Below are positions 1 to 5,778 of a DNA stretch of 5,851 bases, one piece after another. Both the position numbers and the translations under genes were made by a program. Positions within the stretch are counted from its first letter, which is position 1. Each line of letters opens with the position of its first letter. The DNA is from Legionellales bacterium UBA4722 (GTDB lineage Bacteria > Pseudomonadota > Gammaproteobacteria > DSM-16500), in assembly GCA_002404295.1 (NCBI GenBank), contig DHJK01000076.1:1-5851 (forward strand), written 5' to 3'. Under the pieces are notes generated by a model. The model saw only the letters and a program-made list of their open reading frames with translations. It made no database searches and had not been told where the DNA came from.

Positions 1-1402
1 TAAATACACTAAACAAATTATTTATTTTTGTTGATGAAAAAAAACCCATTAAATAATTAAATTGATATTTACCATTGTTTAAGTCGTCTAAAATAGCTTC
101 AAATTTAATGTCAGCAGATTCTGATTTTACCATCTCCAAATTATTTATAAATTGAAATGTAGCGAGCAATGAACGATATATGTTTTTATTGTCATGGTCA
201 GTATCCTCGATATAAGAAGATATCAGAAGTTCTACATCAGTGATATCATTCTGCGCTATCATGTAGTATATAGTTGTATCTAGCTGTAATAAGAAATCAG
301 AATGGTTTTCATATTGGGATATAATTTTTATGAAAGACTTCCAAAAAACTTTTTGTTGGTCGATTAACATTGACTGATAAAATCTATACTGAATAATGTA
401 CTCAGTAGAATCTATCAAATCCATTATCAACTGAGGCTGGAGATTAGCTAGATCTGTTATCTCCACTAGGCTAATGTATTTACGCGTAAGTGAAGTTAAT
501 GATTTATTCATTATACATTCTAATTCAGTACTATCTATTGTGTAGTGATAAAGATAAGATTTTATATTTTTACGCAATGCAAACATTTGATAAAATATTT
601 TAGTTGCTGGAGTAGTAAGAGGTGTTTTAAGTGAATTGGATAGAAATCCAGTTTCAATATATCTATCTACAATATTACCATACAAACAAGCATCTTCTAC
701 AGTATCAGACGCAGACTTGATTAAGCTATAGCTGAAAATAATATCTAGTAATTGATTGGTTTGTTCAGGTATGCTTTTTTTATCCACGCTGTGAGCTGAG
801 GCAAGGATATAGTCTAATTTTGCTATTTTATCCTTAGTTTCTTCAGGGCTGTCAAATATTAACTGTGCTTCTATTAATTTATTGTTGGCAGGTCTGTCTG
901 CTGGATTGAGAAAGAATTTCAAATATTCTAGAACCTTGATAACACTTCGATCTGTGTTATTTTTTAAAAAATTATCCAAAACCCAGCAATAAGGTTCCTC
1001 TTTTTTGTGCATGATGTGATTGCTAATAAGATGAAATAACGTTTGACGTCCGGTGTTATTGTGGGTGATATGTTTCCAAAGCTCCGCATCCGTATTTATT
1101 TCTTCTAAGAGATTAATGACATTATTTTCCAATGCGTGAAGAGCAGGAGTATCATCTTCTGTCAACTCATCTGATTTCATTTTATATTTTTTTTGATTTA
1201 ATTCAATGAGCTTCGCATAGTAGCGGATAAGAAGTTGATTTTTTGGATCGGTTTCTGCTGCAATTAGAGCATTGAAATCACAAGTATATTTAGGAGAAGG
1301 CGCTTCTTTTTTATCTAATTTAAAATTTTCAGCGACAGATTGAAAATAGCTGGAAACAAAAAGCTCAGCGGTGATAAGTGATCGGCTTGGTTTAAAATGC
1401 AT
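1..1402 (-). CDS. Large helical protein of unknown function, C-terminus beyond left edge
   Basis: I do not recognise this gene. The frame opens at an ATG at 1400-1402 (product begins MHFKPSRSLI) and stays open for 467 codons to the window edge, so the protein is at least 467 residues and its C-terminus is not seen. The residues are rich in Leu, Ile, Asn, Asp and Lys in heptad-like spacing, suggesting an all-alpha soluble protein. I see no signal peptide, membrane segment or catalytic motif. Two short segments resemble degenerate ankyrin repeats: TPALHAL at residues 85-91 and GRQTLFHLI at 118-126, with their histidines 35 residues apart. An ankyrin-like fold is therefore possible but weak. The Shine-Dalgarno is poor (AGGT about 10 bases upstream), so the start is moderately sure. 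It lies 230 bases downstream of the TPR gene and may be transcribed separately. That it is coding is well supported; its role is unknown. Confidence 0.85.
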   Translation of the reverse strand, partial: MHFKPSRSLITAELFVSSYFQSVAENFKLDKKEAPSPKYTCDFNALIAAETDPKNQLLIRYYAKLIELNQKKYKMKSDELTEDDTPALHALENNVINLLEEINTDAELWKHITHNNTGRQTLFHLISNHIMHKKEEPYCWVLDNFLKNNTDRSVIKVLEYLKFFLNPADRPANNKLIEAQLIFDSPEETKDKIAKLDYILASAHSVDKKSIPEQTNQLLDIIFSYSLIKSASDTVEDACLYGNIVDRYIETGFLSNSLKTPLTTPATKIFYQMFALRKNIKSYLYHYTIDSTELECIMNKSLTSLTRKYISLVEITDLANLQPQLIMDLIDSTEYIIQYRFYQSMLIDQQKVFWKSFIKIISQYENHSDFLLQLDTTIYYMIAQNDITDVELLISSYIEDTDHDNKNIYRSLLATFQFINNLEMVKSESADIKFEAILDDLNNGKYQFNYLMGFFSSTKINNLFSVF

Positions 1403-1632
1403 CGGGGAAGACCTGTTAAAATTTTATGCTGTATATTGACAAAAATCACTTCTGATTTCAAGCGTCTGTTTTATAAATGATCTGTATTATTGGGTGTCTA
1501 CCGCAACGAAATGATTTTCTGTGCAACCGAGCCGTGATCGATAGGATGCGACGGTTCGGTCCCTTGTAATACTTTAACATAAAGAAAATAATCGCTTAAT
1601 TAACTACGTGTCTGTTCACCCACGCTTATAAA
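1403..1632. other. Intergenic region between the TPR gene and the large helical-protein gene
   Basis: There are 230 bases without a credible gene. The region contains one clear inverted repeat (1526-1560, listed separately). It should also hold the promoter of the downstream gene, but I could not pick out a convincing -35/-10 pair on the minus strand. Candidates such as TTGAAA or TTGTCA near 1440-1465 have poor spacing to any TATAAT-like box. Confidence 0.6.
1526..1560. repeat. 10-bp inverted repeat with 15-base loop
   Basis: ACCGAGCCGT (1526-1535) faces ACGGTTCGGT (1551-1560). Nine positions are Watson-Crick pairs and one is G-T, around a 15-base spacer. The arms are much more GC-rich than their surroundings. 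Neither side is followed by a T-run, so it is not a textbook intrinsic terminator. It sits about 70 bases past the stop of the TPR gene and could be an mRNA 3' stem-loop or a protein-binding site. Confidence 0.6.
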
Positions 1633-3117
1633 TTATGATGAACCCAATTTTTTATAGAGCGGCGTATTATGTCCTAATTCTTTAATGTGTTGCCAATCGC
1701 GCGTTTCACACCTAGGTTTTATTAATGGGATACTATTTGTAAATGAGGGTACCCTAAAATTGAGTGGATGTTGAAAAAAAGTAGAAGTAGCGCATTGATA
1801 AGCCCAAGCTTGTTGAACTTGCTGCATTTGTAGTATTCGTTGCTCTGCCTGAAATATTTGATGTTTTGCATAAAGTCTTTCTTGTTCTTCATTGCATCTT
1901 CTATGTGAGTTATATTGAGATGTCTTATTTCCTTTTGACGAAGTTGTTGGCATTGTTGTCTGTGGTGATCTCCTATTGCTTGAAGGCGGCATAACTTGCG
2001 TCGGTTGAGAAACAGGAAGATGAAGTGTAAGAGCTCGCTTTGATTCGCCCGATGTTGTAGAAATAGTAGTTGTTTGAAGCGCTGGATTTGATGGCAAGCT
2101 TGCCACAGATATTTTCGCGCTTGATTCTGATACTTTATCGTTAATGACTGCATTTACAGTGCTTTCGATTAGCCATTGGATATGTTCTTCTTCTGTTAAT
2201 TCTGTATCAGACGAAGCGACTGTGCTCACTGCTTTTGGTAACGTGATTTCTTTCAATCTATTTAATTTCTGCTTCTCTAGTTTGATTTGTTGACGCAGAC
2301 GCAATATATTTTCTATAGAAATTTCATTGCTGGGTTTTATGCGTGCCAAATTATTGTCTGCAAGAAATAAGCAGCTGATCGCATTGTCTATTTGACCGGC
2401 ATTATGTGTAAGTGAAGTATTAGTATTTTCAATAAGTGTTTTACACTGACTCATGGCGATATAATTTAAGCTGGAATTATAATATATACAGCCGATAAAA
2501 GTTGTGCGCTCGCTTTTATCTCTGCAATCGATTGCGATTGATAGTGCATATTCATAACACATCTCACTTATTTTGTATTGTCCTTGCTGATTACATAGCA
2601 GACCCAGAGAATTAAAACTATTTGCAATCTCAGTGCCTCCGTGGTTGGGAGATAACACATGAGCAGCTATTTTTACTTGTAAAGCAGATAAAGACCAGGC
2701 TACTGCCTGTTTGGGATCTTCTAAATTAGAATAAAGCTTAGCTAAATTTTCACAGAGATTGCCTAGAAGAGTTAGACAATATAGATTATTCTTTGCCATG
2801 GGAAAAATAATGTTTAATGGAATTTGATAATTAAATAGTAAGCCTCGCGTTGGTTGTGATTGTTGTATGGCGGCTATATGCTTTTCATAGATGGTTACAT
2901 TTTTATCTTTCATTGCTTCCATTCGATCTATGTTAAATTTACTCTGGCTCAAAAGCTGATTATCTTTATGAGAGAGAGAAAAATTCACATTATCTAGTAA
3001 TGGCAGCATTGCTGTTGTATTTAAATAAGTTTTTAATAATTCCACGATTTCTCTGTTAGAATGTTTTTCTTCAAAGTCAAAAAATTCCGTAAAAAGATGA
3101 GATGTTCTTGCTTGCAT
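1633..3117 (-). CDS. TPR (kinesin-light-chain-like) protein with low-complexity C-terminal region
   Basis: The 494-residue product contains tetratricopeptide repeats, which form helical scaffolds for protein-protein contacts. The best unit is residues 163-196: an N-S-L-G-L-L core, then QGQY, then a C-Y-E-Y-A-L-S-I-A helix. This matches the pattern of TPR_12/kinesin light chain units, in which a small gene-family core is followed by (Q/R)G(R/K)Y and YxxALxI. A weaker unit precedes it at 117-151 (ENLAKLY, then AVAWSLSALQVK), and a decayed one may lie at 207-259. Residues 265-292 are a charged helix. Residues 295-405 are Ser/Thr/Pro-rich and probably disordered, 408-438 form a Gln/Glu-rich helix, and the end (472-494) is basic. 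No signal peptide or membrane segment is seen. The ATG start is backed by a good Shine-Dalgarno seven bases upstream. An effector or adaptor role is inference only. Confidence 0.9.
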   Translation of the reverse strand: MQARTSHLFTEFFDFEEKHSNREIVELLKTYLNTTAMLPLLDNVNFSLSHKDNQLLSQSKFNIDRMEAMKDKNVTIYEKHIAAIQQSQPTRGLLFNYQIPLNIIFPMAKNNLYCLTLLGNLCENLAKLYSNLEDPKQAVAWSLSALQVKIAAHVLSPNHGGTEIANSFNSLGLLCNQQGQYKISEMCYEYALSIAIDCRDKSERTTFIGCIYYNSSLNYIAMSQCKTLIENTNTSLTHNAGQIDNAISCLFLADNNLARIKPSNEISIENILRLRQQIKLEKQKLNRLKEITLPKAVSTVASSDTELTEEEHIQWLIESTVNAVINDKVSESSAKISVASLPSNPALQTTTISTTSGESKRALTLHLPVSQPTQVMPPSSNRRSPQTTMPTTSSKGNKTSQYNSHRRCNEEQERLYAKHQIFQAEQRILQMQQVQQAWAYQCATSTFFQHPLNFRVPSFTNSIPLIKPRCETRDWQHIKELGHNTPLYKKLGSS

Positions 3118-3124
3118 AGTGTTT

Positions 3125-3129
3125 TCCTC
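3125..3129 (-). promoter_or_regulatory. Ribosome binding site of the TPR gene
   Basis: GAGGA on the minus strand lies seven bases before the ATG at 3117. It fixes the start of the 494-residue protein. Confidence 0.75.
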
Positions 3130-3157
3130 GGTTTGTGTTTGTTTTTATATTTTCGAG

Positions 3158-3188
3158 ATACTACCACAGCAGGCGCTTACATTGCCAA
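3158..3188 (-). promoter_or_regulatory. Possible promoter of the TPR gene
   Basis: On the minus strand TTGGCA (3183-3188, five of six consensus bases) is followed by TAGTAT (3158-3163, four of six). The 19-base spacer is longer than ideal. The position, about 40 bases before the start codon, is suitable, but the match is only fair. Confidence 0.3.
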
Positions 3189-3427
3189 TCCTTGGGCTGC
3201 AAGATTATCAATCTTTATTGCTGAGATGATTCAACTGCTTGCTAAAAAAGCACTATTTTATTCTTCCTGCCTAACCGATCGATAAAAAGCTAGGTTGTAC
3301 GCATGAGAGTGCAGCACCTAACATGATCATCGTTCCACAAAATAATTTATATAGCTTGTACTAGAAGGATCGAATTTATTAAAATAAATATTTCACCTCT
3401 TTTTTGTTCTTTCTCATGTAAAGTAAA

Positions 3428-3467
3428 AAGAAGGGGTTGTGATATTGTAAATTCACTTACCCTTCTT
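3428..3467 (-). terminator. Intrinsic terminator after the small orphan gene
   Basis: AAGAAGGG (3428-3435) pairs perfectly with CCCTTCTT (3460-3467). A second inner stem, GTGA/TCAC (3439-3442 with 3453-3456), extends the hairpin. On the minus strand the stem runs directly into a T-rich tract (CTTCTTTTTACTTT). This lies about 33 bases past the stop at 3500-3502. On the plus strand a five-T run also follows after three bases, so it could work in both directions. Confidence 0.75.
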
Positions 3468-3499
3468 AACTTTTTCTTATGGGCGAGCCAATTCATTTA

Positions 3500-3781
3500 T
3501 TAGCGTTTTGGTGAATTACGATGTCCTTCAGTCTGCTGATATTCAGTGGTACGTGTAGAGCTTTCGCCAGGAATATTTACACCTGCAATAGGATCATAAT
3601 CACGTTGAGTCAAAGTCCTTGCAAGTCCAGGGGCTAAAGAAGAGTTAACCACTGCGCTAGTTAAATCTGTAATAACACCCACGCCTTGATTGAAAAGTTC
3701 CGTTAACATACGGCAAGTGGTGTAAGCTGAATTTCTATTAACTATTTGATAATTAGCTTTGCTTTCAGGATTAGGTTGCAT
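3500..3781 (-). CDS. Small orphan protein, 93 residues
   Basis: I do not recognise a family. The gene is nevertheless well framed: a TATAAT-type promoter, a strong AAAGAGGAG Shine-Dalgarno nine bases from the ATG, and a hairpin/T-run terminator just after the TAA. This makes it a convincing single-gene transcription unit. The product is soluble. Residues 1-22 are polar, 23-57 form a moderately hydrophobic stretch (a helix around CRMLTELF, then GVGVITDL, ending SLAPGLARTL), and 58-93 are polar, Thr/Glu/Arg-rich and probably unstructured. The hydrophobic part is too interrupted by polar residues to be a membrane segment. Its neighbours, a damaged small gene and an AbiE toxin, do not reveal its role. 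Confidence 0.75.
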   Translation of the reverse strand: MQPNPESKANYQIVNRNSAYTTCRMLTELFNQGVGVITDLTSAVVNSSLAPGLARTLTQRDYDPIAGVNIPGESSTRTTEYQQTEGHRNSPKR

Positions 3782-3790
3782 ATACTTGAA

Positions 3791-3799
3791 CTCCTCTTT
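3791..3799 (-). promoter_or_regulatory. Strong ribosome binding site of the 93-residue gene
   Basis: AAAGAGGAG on the minus strand, nine bases before the ATG at 3781, is the best Shine-Dalgarno in the window. Confidence 0.8.
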
Positions 3800-3815
3800 G
3801 ATTTATAAAATAAGC

Positions 3816-3843
3816 ATTATATCATTATTTGACTATAAAACAA
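3816..3843 (-). promoter_or_regulatory. Promoter of the 93-residue gene
   Basis: The minus strand has a perfect TATAAT (3816-3821) and, 16 bases upstream, TTGTTT (3838-3843), a weak -35. Transcription would begin near 3809, giving a leader of about 28 bases that contains the strong Shine-Dalgarno. Confidence 0.6.
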
Positions 3844-3851
3844 TCGTCCAT

Positions 3852-3894
3852 AAAAAAGTACCATATTAAACAGTTTTTAGATGGGGGGGATGGT
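3852..3894 (-). terminator. Possible weak terminator after the 88-codon frame
   Basis: On the minus strand ACCAT and ATGGT (3890-3894 with 3860-3864) can form a five-pair stem over a large loop, followed after two bases by six T residues (3852-3857). The stem is short and the loop contains a run of seven C residues, so termination would be inefficient if real. Confidence 0.3.
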
Positions 3895-3900
3895 CATAGT

Positions 3901-4167
3901 TTAAAACATGGTTCTCGTCGGCAGTTGTGATGGTGGTAATACGTTGTTTGTTAAGTCTGGGAATTTGAATTGTGGCTTCTTCATCTGCTTGATTATCTTA
4001 TTGCCTAAAAATCTAATGTGATCCGCTTGTGTTTGACCACCGTATCTGCGATGGCTTTCTAAAGGAGCGATATCATTTACCATTGTAACTAAATGCTGAG
4101 TTGATAATACTAACTGAGAAACTGTGTTTGTAAAATCCGCATTCTCAGCTTGATTTTGTTCATTCAT
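3901..4167 (-). CDS. Small unknown protein, probably the 3' part of a frameshifted gene
   Basis: This is an 88-codon frame from the ATG at 4165-4167. I recognise no family. The product is hydrophilic, with a helical N-terminal half (SQLVLSTQHLVTMV near residues 17-30), a basic centre (RRYGGQTQADHIRFLGNKIIKQMKK, about residues 40-63) and a Pro-rich end (FPDLTNNVLPPSQLPTRTMF). No Shine-Dalgarno precedes this ATG. The same frame continues open for 24 more codons upstream, with similar polar composition, but offers no start codon. Just beyond, at 4266-4268, another frame supplies an ATG with a good Shine-Dalgarno. I infer that the original gene began there, encoding about 122 residues, and that one base was lost from an A-run near 4237-4240. 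Either this remnant is still translated from the internal ATG or the gene is dead. Confidence 0.5.
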   Translation of the reverse strand: MNEQNQAENADFTNTVSQLVLSTQHLVTMVNDIAPLESHRRYGGQTQADHIRFLGNKIIKQMKKPQFKFPDLTNNVLPPSQLPTRTMF

Positions 4168-4268
4168 GACAGAAGAGCTATTGCTTTTATTCTTGACTGA
4201 GTCATTTTGTTGAAAAGATTGGGAGTCTGCTATCTGTTTTCATTTTCTTTCTTTTTTGCGTCTTTCAT
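4168..4268 (-). pseudogene. Displaced 5' part of the small gene at 3901-4167
   Basis: On the minus strand an ATG at 4266-4268 with AGGGA (4276-4280) seven bases upstream starts a frame reading MKDAKKKENENR, then TAG at 4230-4232. A shift of one base backward near 4239 would avoid the TAG and join the frame leading through QIADSQSFQQNDS into the 88-codon reading frame. The composition is continuous across the junction. The initiation signals lie 33 bases after the AbiEii toxin stop, suitable for operon coupling. A true mutation and a sequencing error look the same from here. Confidence 0.5.
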
Positions 4269-4301
4269 TATTATTTCCCTAATTGACTAAATGAGAATAG
4301 T

Positions 4302-5246
4302 TTACAGTTTAGCAATGACATTAGCGCTAATACGTTCAATTATATCGATAGCCTTATCATATGGAAGGGCTGTTGTGCTACCATAAACCATCGTCTCAAT
4401 AAACACTTCATATCTTTCTTTCCATATGGGTTTATTTTTCAGTAAAAATAAGGATTGTTTAATTTCGGAACTTGGATCAACAGCATATTCTGTATGTTGA
4501 TTTTTAAATTGCATACCATCACTTATAACAATAGTCTCCGCAAGTTCAGTAAAATTAGAACTTATCTTATCAGCGTGGTTAATAGCATTCAGGTCATAAA
4601 CATGGCGGACCAATGTCTTATCATCCTCCTCGCGACCACGCTCAATCGCCATAATCCGGCGAGTTAAAGCAACCCACTTTTCAATAGCTGTTTCCTCTAT
4701 AGTGACGCATTGAGTTGCCGGCGGGTCAAATAAGCTAATTCCATTTAAAGTATCTTCAATAAGTGTTTTAATATGTAGTTGATCAATTGAAAGACGAATA
4801 TCAGCAAATGTAAATTCAACTTTAATATCAGGTCGCAATGCGCCACCAATTGGAAAAGAGTGGGGGTATTTTAAAGTGACTTGTTGATATCTTCCTTCAT
4901 TGCGAGCAAAGTCATTTATTACCGATAAGTTGGGCAAGATCAATATGGATCTAATTTGCTCTCTAAATTTTTTCAATTCATTTTTTAAGCGCGATTTACT
5001 GAAATCCTCTTTAATTTTAAGCTGCACTTTAAAATCTACATCTTCTGACATACGTTCTACAAGCTTATGCGCTTTAGCAAGACAAGTACCGCCACAAAAA
5101 ATGAGGCGAAAAGTTTCATTTTCTAAATTTGAAAGAGCGTGAATGACTTGGGTGACGTAATAGTCTTTTTCAATCGCGGATTCAAGTAAGTTAATATGTT
5201 GACGCGTAGTGGCAATTAATTCATGTAAATCTTTTTTATTTAGCAT
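4302..5246 (-). CDS. abiEii: AbiEii-type nucleotidyltransferase toxin
   Basis: This is the toxin of an AbiE-type (type IV) toxin-antitoxin system. The family is a DNA-polymerase-beta-like nucleotidyltransferase. Studied relatives bind NTPs, and the mycobacterial MenT members add nucleotides to tRNA 3' ends, arresting growth. In 314-residue numbering from ATG 5244-5246, the hallmark FCGGTCLAK is at about 50-58 and RMSEDVDF, carrying the metal-binding D-x-D, at 65-72. A strand with RPDIKVEF is at 138-145, the EKWVALTRR helix with a probable catalytic Lys at 189-197, and RHVYDL with a conserved Asp at 214-219. All key residues are present, so it looks active. I chose this ATG over an in-frame GTG nine codons upstream because GAGAAG (5254-5259) lies seven bases before it. 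It overlaps the antitoxin gene by 11 bases, implying translational coupling. Confidence 0.92.
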   Translation of the reverse strand: MLNKKDLHELIATTRQHINLLESAIEKDYYVTQVIHALSNLENETFRLIFCGGTCLAKAHKLVERMSEDVDFKVQLKIKEDFSKSRLKNELKKFREQIRSILILPNLSVINDFARNEGRYQQVTLKYPHSFPIGGALRPDIKVEFTFADIRLSIDQLHIKTLIEDTLNGISLFDPPATQCVTIEETAIEKWVALTRRIMAIERGREEDDKTLVRHVYDLNAINHADKISSNFTELAETIVISDGMQFKNQHTEYAVDPSSEIKQSLFLLKNKPIWKERYEVFIETMVYGSTTALPYDKAIDIIERISANVIAKL

Positions 5247-5664
5247 TGATATTCTTCTCAAAAAATAACTCACTGTTTATATATCCAATACGTCTACGGC
5301 ATCGGCTTTTTAGTCTTACAATATTACGAATGGGTACTTGGGTGGTTTTGCCTTGGTTGTATTCTTTTTCTGCGCTGCCTGGTTCAAAATCTATATTTAA
5401 GCGCTTTAATGCAGCTCGAAGAGTTGAATCTACGCCGTTCTTGATGAGGGGAGTGGTGGAATACTTTGAAAGGTAAGCTTTAGCATATATACCTTTGCCG
5501 ATTTTTACCAATTTTTTTTCTTCAATGAGCTTGTTTATCGCGCGGCTTATTTGTCGATATGAGCCTAGGCCTTCAAAATCTTCACGTAATATAGCGCTTC
5601 CTCGAATCGCTTTTAAGAGGGTGAGGGCTTTATATTCTATGCTTTCTGAGTACTTTACACGCAT
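5236..5664 (-). CDS. abiEi: AbiEi-like winged-helix antitoxin (DUF6088-like)
   Basis: This 142-residue protein should be the antitoxin and autorepressor of the pair. Residues 8-62 form a helix-turn-helix with a wing: ILREDFEGLGSYRQISRAI gives the turn and recognition helix, NKLIEEKKLVKI the following helix, and GKGIYAKA the wing typical of the AbiEi_4/DUF6088 groups. The C-terminal part is short and basic (RLKSRCRRRIGYINSELFFE), as in DUF6088 proteins. Classical AbiEi proteins are longer, with a larger C-terminal domain. In known AbiE systems the antitoxin does not need to bind the toxin and represses the operon through upstream operator repeats. Such repeats are present here around the promoter. 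The ATG is at 5662-5664, about 25 bases after the predicted transcription start, with a G-rich but atypical Shine-Dalgarno (GGCGGTG). The family call is from motif recognition. Confidence 0.85.
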   Translation of the reverse strand: MRVKYSESIEYKALTLLKAIRGSAILREDFEGLGSYRQISRAINKLIEEKKLVKIGKGIYAKAYLSKYSTTPLIKNGVDSTLRAALKRLNIDFEPGSAEKEYNQGKTTQVPIRNIVRLKSRCRRRIGYINSELFFEKNINAK

Positions 5665-5680
5665 TGTTGCACCGCCAATT

Positions 5681-5694
5681 TAGGACATATAATA
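5681..5694 (-). repeat. Operator-like direct repeat, promoter-downstream copy
   Basis: TAGGACATATAATA on the plus strand is identical to 5726-5739 and in the same orientation. This copy begins one base past the -10 box and covers the expected transcription start, so a bound protein would block initiation. Confidence 0.75.
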
Positions 5695-5695
5695 A

Positions 5696-5723
5696 ATTAT
5701 AGCATATAAAATTAAATCGTCAA
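5696..5723 (-). promoter_or_regulatory. Promoter of the abiE operon
   Basis: On the minus strand TTGACG (5718-5723) and a perfect TATAAT (5696-5701) are separated by 16 bases. The -10 is extended by TGC immediately before it. This is the best sigma-70-like promoter in the window, and its position between the two 14-bp repeats indicates control by repression. Confidence 0.82.
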
Positions 5724-5725
5724 AA

Positions 5726-5739
5726 TAGGACATATAATA
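5726..5739 (-). repeat. Operator-like direct repeat, promoter-upstream copy
   Basis: This second exact copy of TAGGACATATAATA lies two bases upstream of the -35 box. The two copies start 45 bases apart, a little over four helical turns, so they lie on roughly similar faces of the DNA. Confidence 0.75.
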
Positions 5740-5778
5740 CTTGTAATATTATGATTTAACAAATAATTTCATATATTG

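Larger units (their letters stand above)
3118..3427. other. Intergenic region with no supported gene
   Basis: About 310 bases separate the TPR gene from the terminator of the small gene to the right. The left part holds the TPR ribosome binding site and a possible promoter. A plus-strand frame ending at the TAA at 3283-3285 runs through 3170-3285 and would read GAYIANPWAARLSIF before a helical stretch. It begins inside the TPR gene and has no start of its own, so I do not call it. From 3286 to 3427 I see only AT-rich sequence with short weak palindromes. Confidence 0.5.

Noticed and set aside
1722..2153. Minus-strand open frame of 143 codons inside the TPR gene
   Set aside because: It lies in another frame of the well-supported TPR gene, has a Gln/His-rich composition typical of an off-frame reading, and has no ribosome binding site.
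1536..3284. GATCGATA at 1536-1543 and again at 3277-3284, as a repeat pair flanking the TPR gene
   Set aside because: Eight bases shared in nearly 6 kb can occur by chance, and the similarity does not extend beyond the 8-mer.
3061..3285. Plus-strand 74-codon frame as a separate gene
   Set aside because: Its first third is antisense to the start of the TPR gene, and there is no Shine-Dalgarno or promoter. Only the part beyond 3170 is mentioned, as a weak observation.
3301..3330. Nested palindrome around AGGT...ACCT in the intergenic gap
   Set aside because: Arms of three to four pairs with mismatched spacers are expected by chance.
4251..4257. A-AAA-AAG slippery heptamer, suggesting programmed -1 frameshifting in the small gene
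   Set aside because: The heptamer is in the right register on the minus strand, but slipping there leads within four codons to the TGA at 4240-4242. It therefore cannot join the two frames.
4455..5142. Plus-strand frames opposite the AbiEii toxin (4455-4667 and 4900-5142)
   Set aside because: They are antisense shadows of a gene with clear family motifs, and their translations have no recognisable pattern.
5271..5273. GTG as the start of the AbiEii toxin (323 residues)
   Set aside because: No Shine-Dalgarno precedes it, and it would lengthen the overlap with the antitoxin to 38 bases. The ATG at 5244-5246 has GAGAAG at ideal spacing.
5246..5683. Plus-strand frames opposite the antitoxin gene (5246-5476 and 5495-5683)
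   Set aside because: They are antisense to a motif-bearing winged-helix gene and lack initiation signals.
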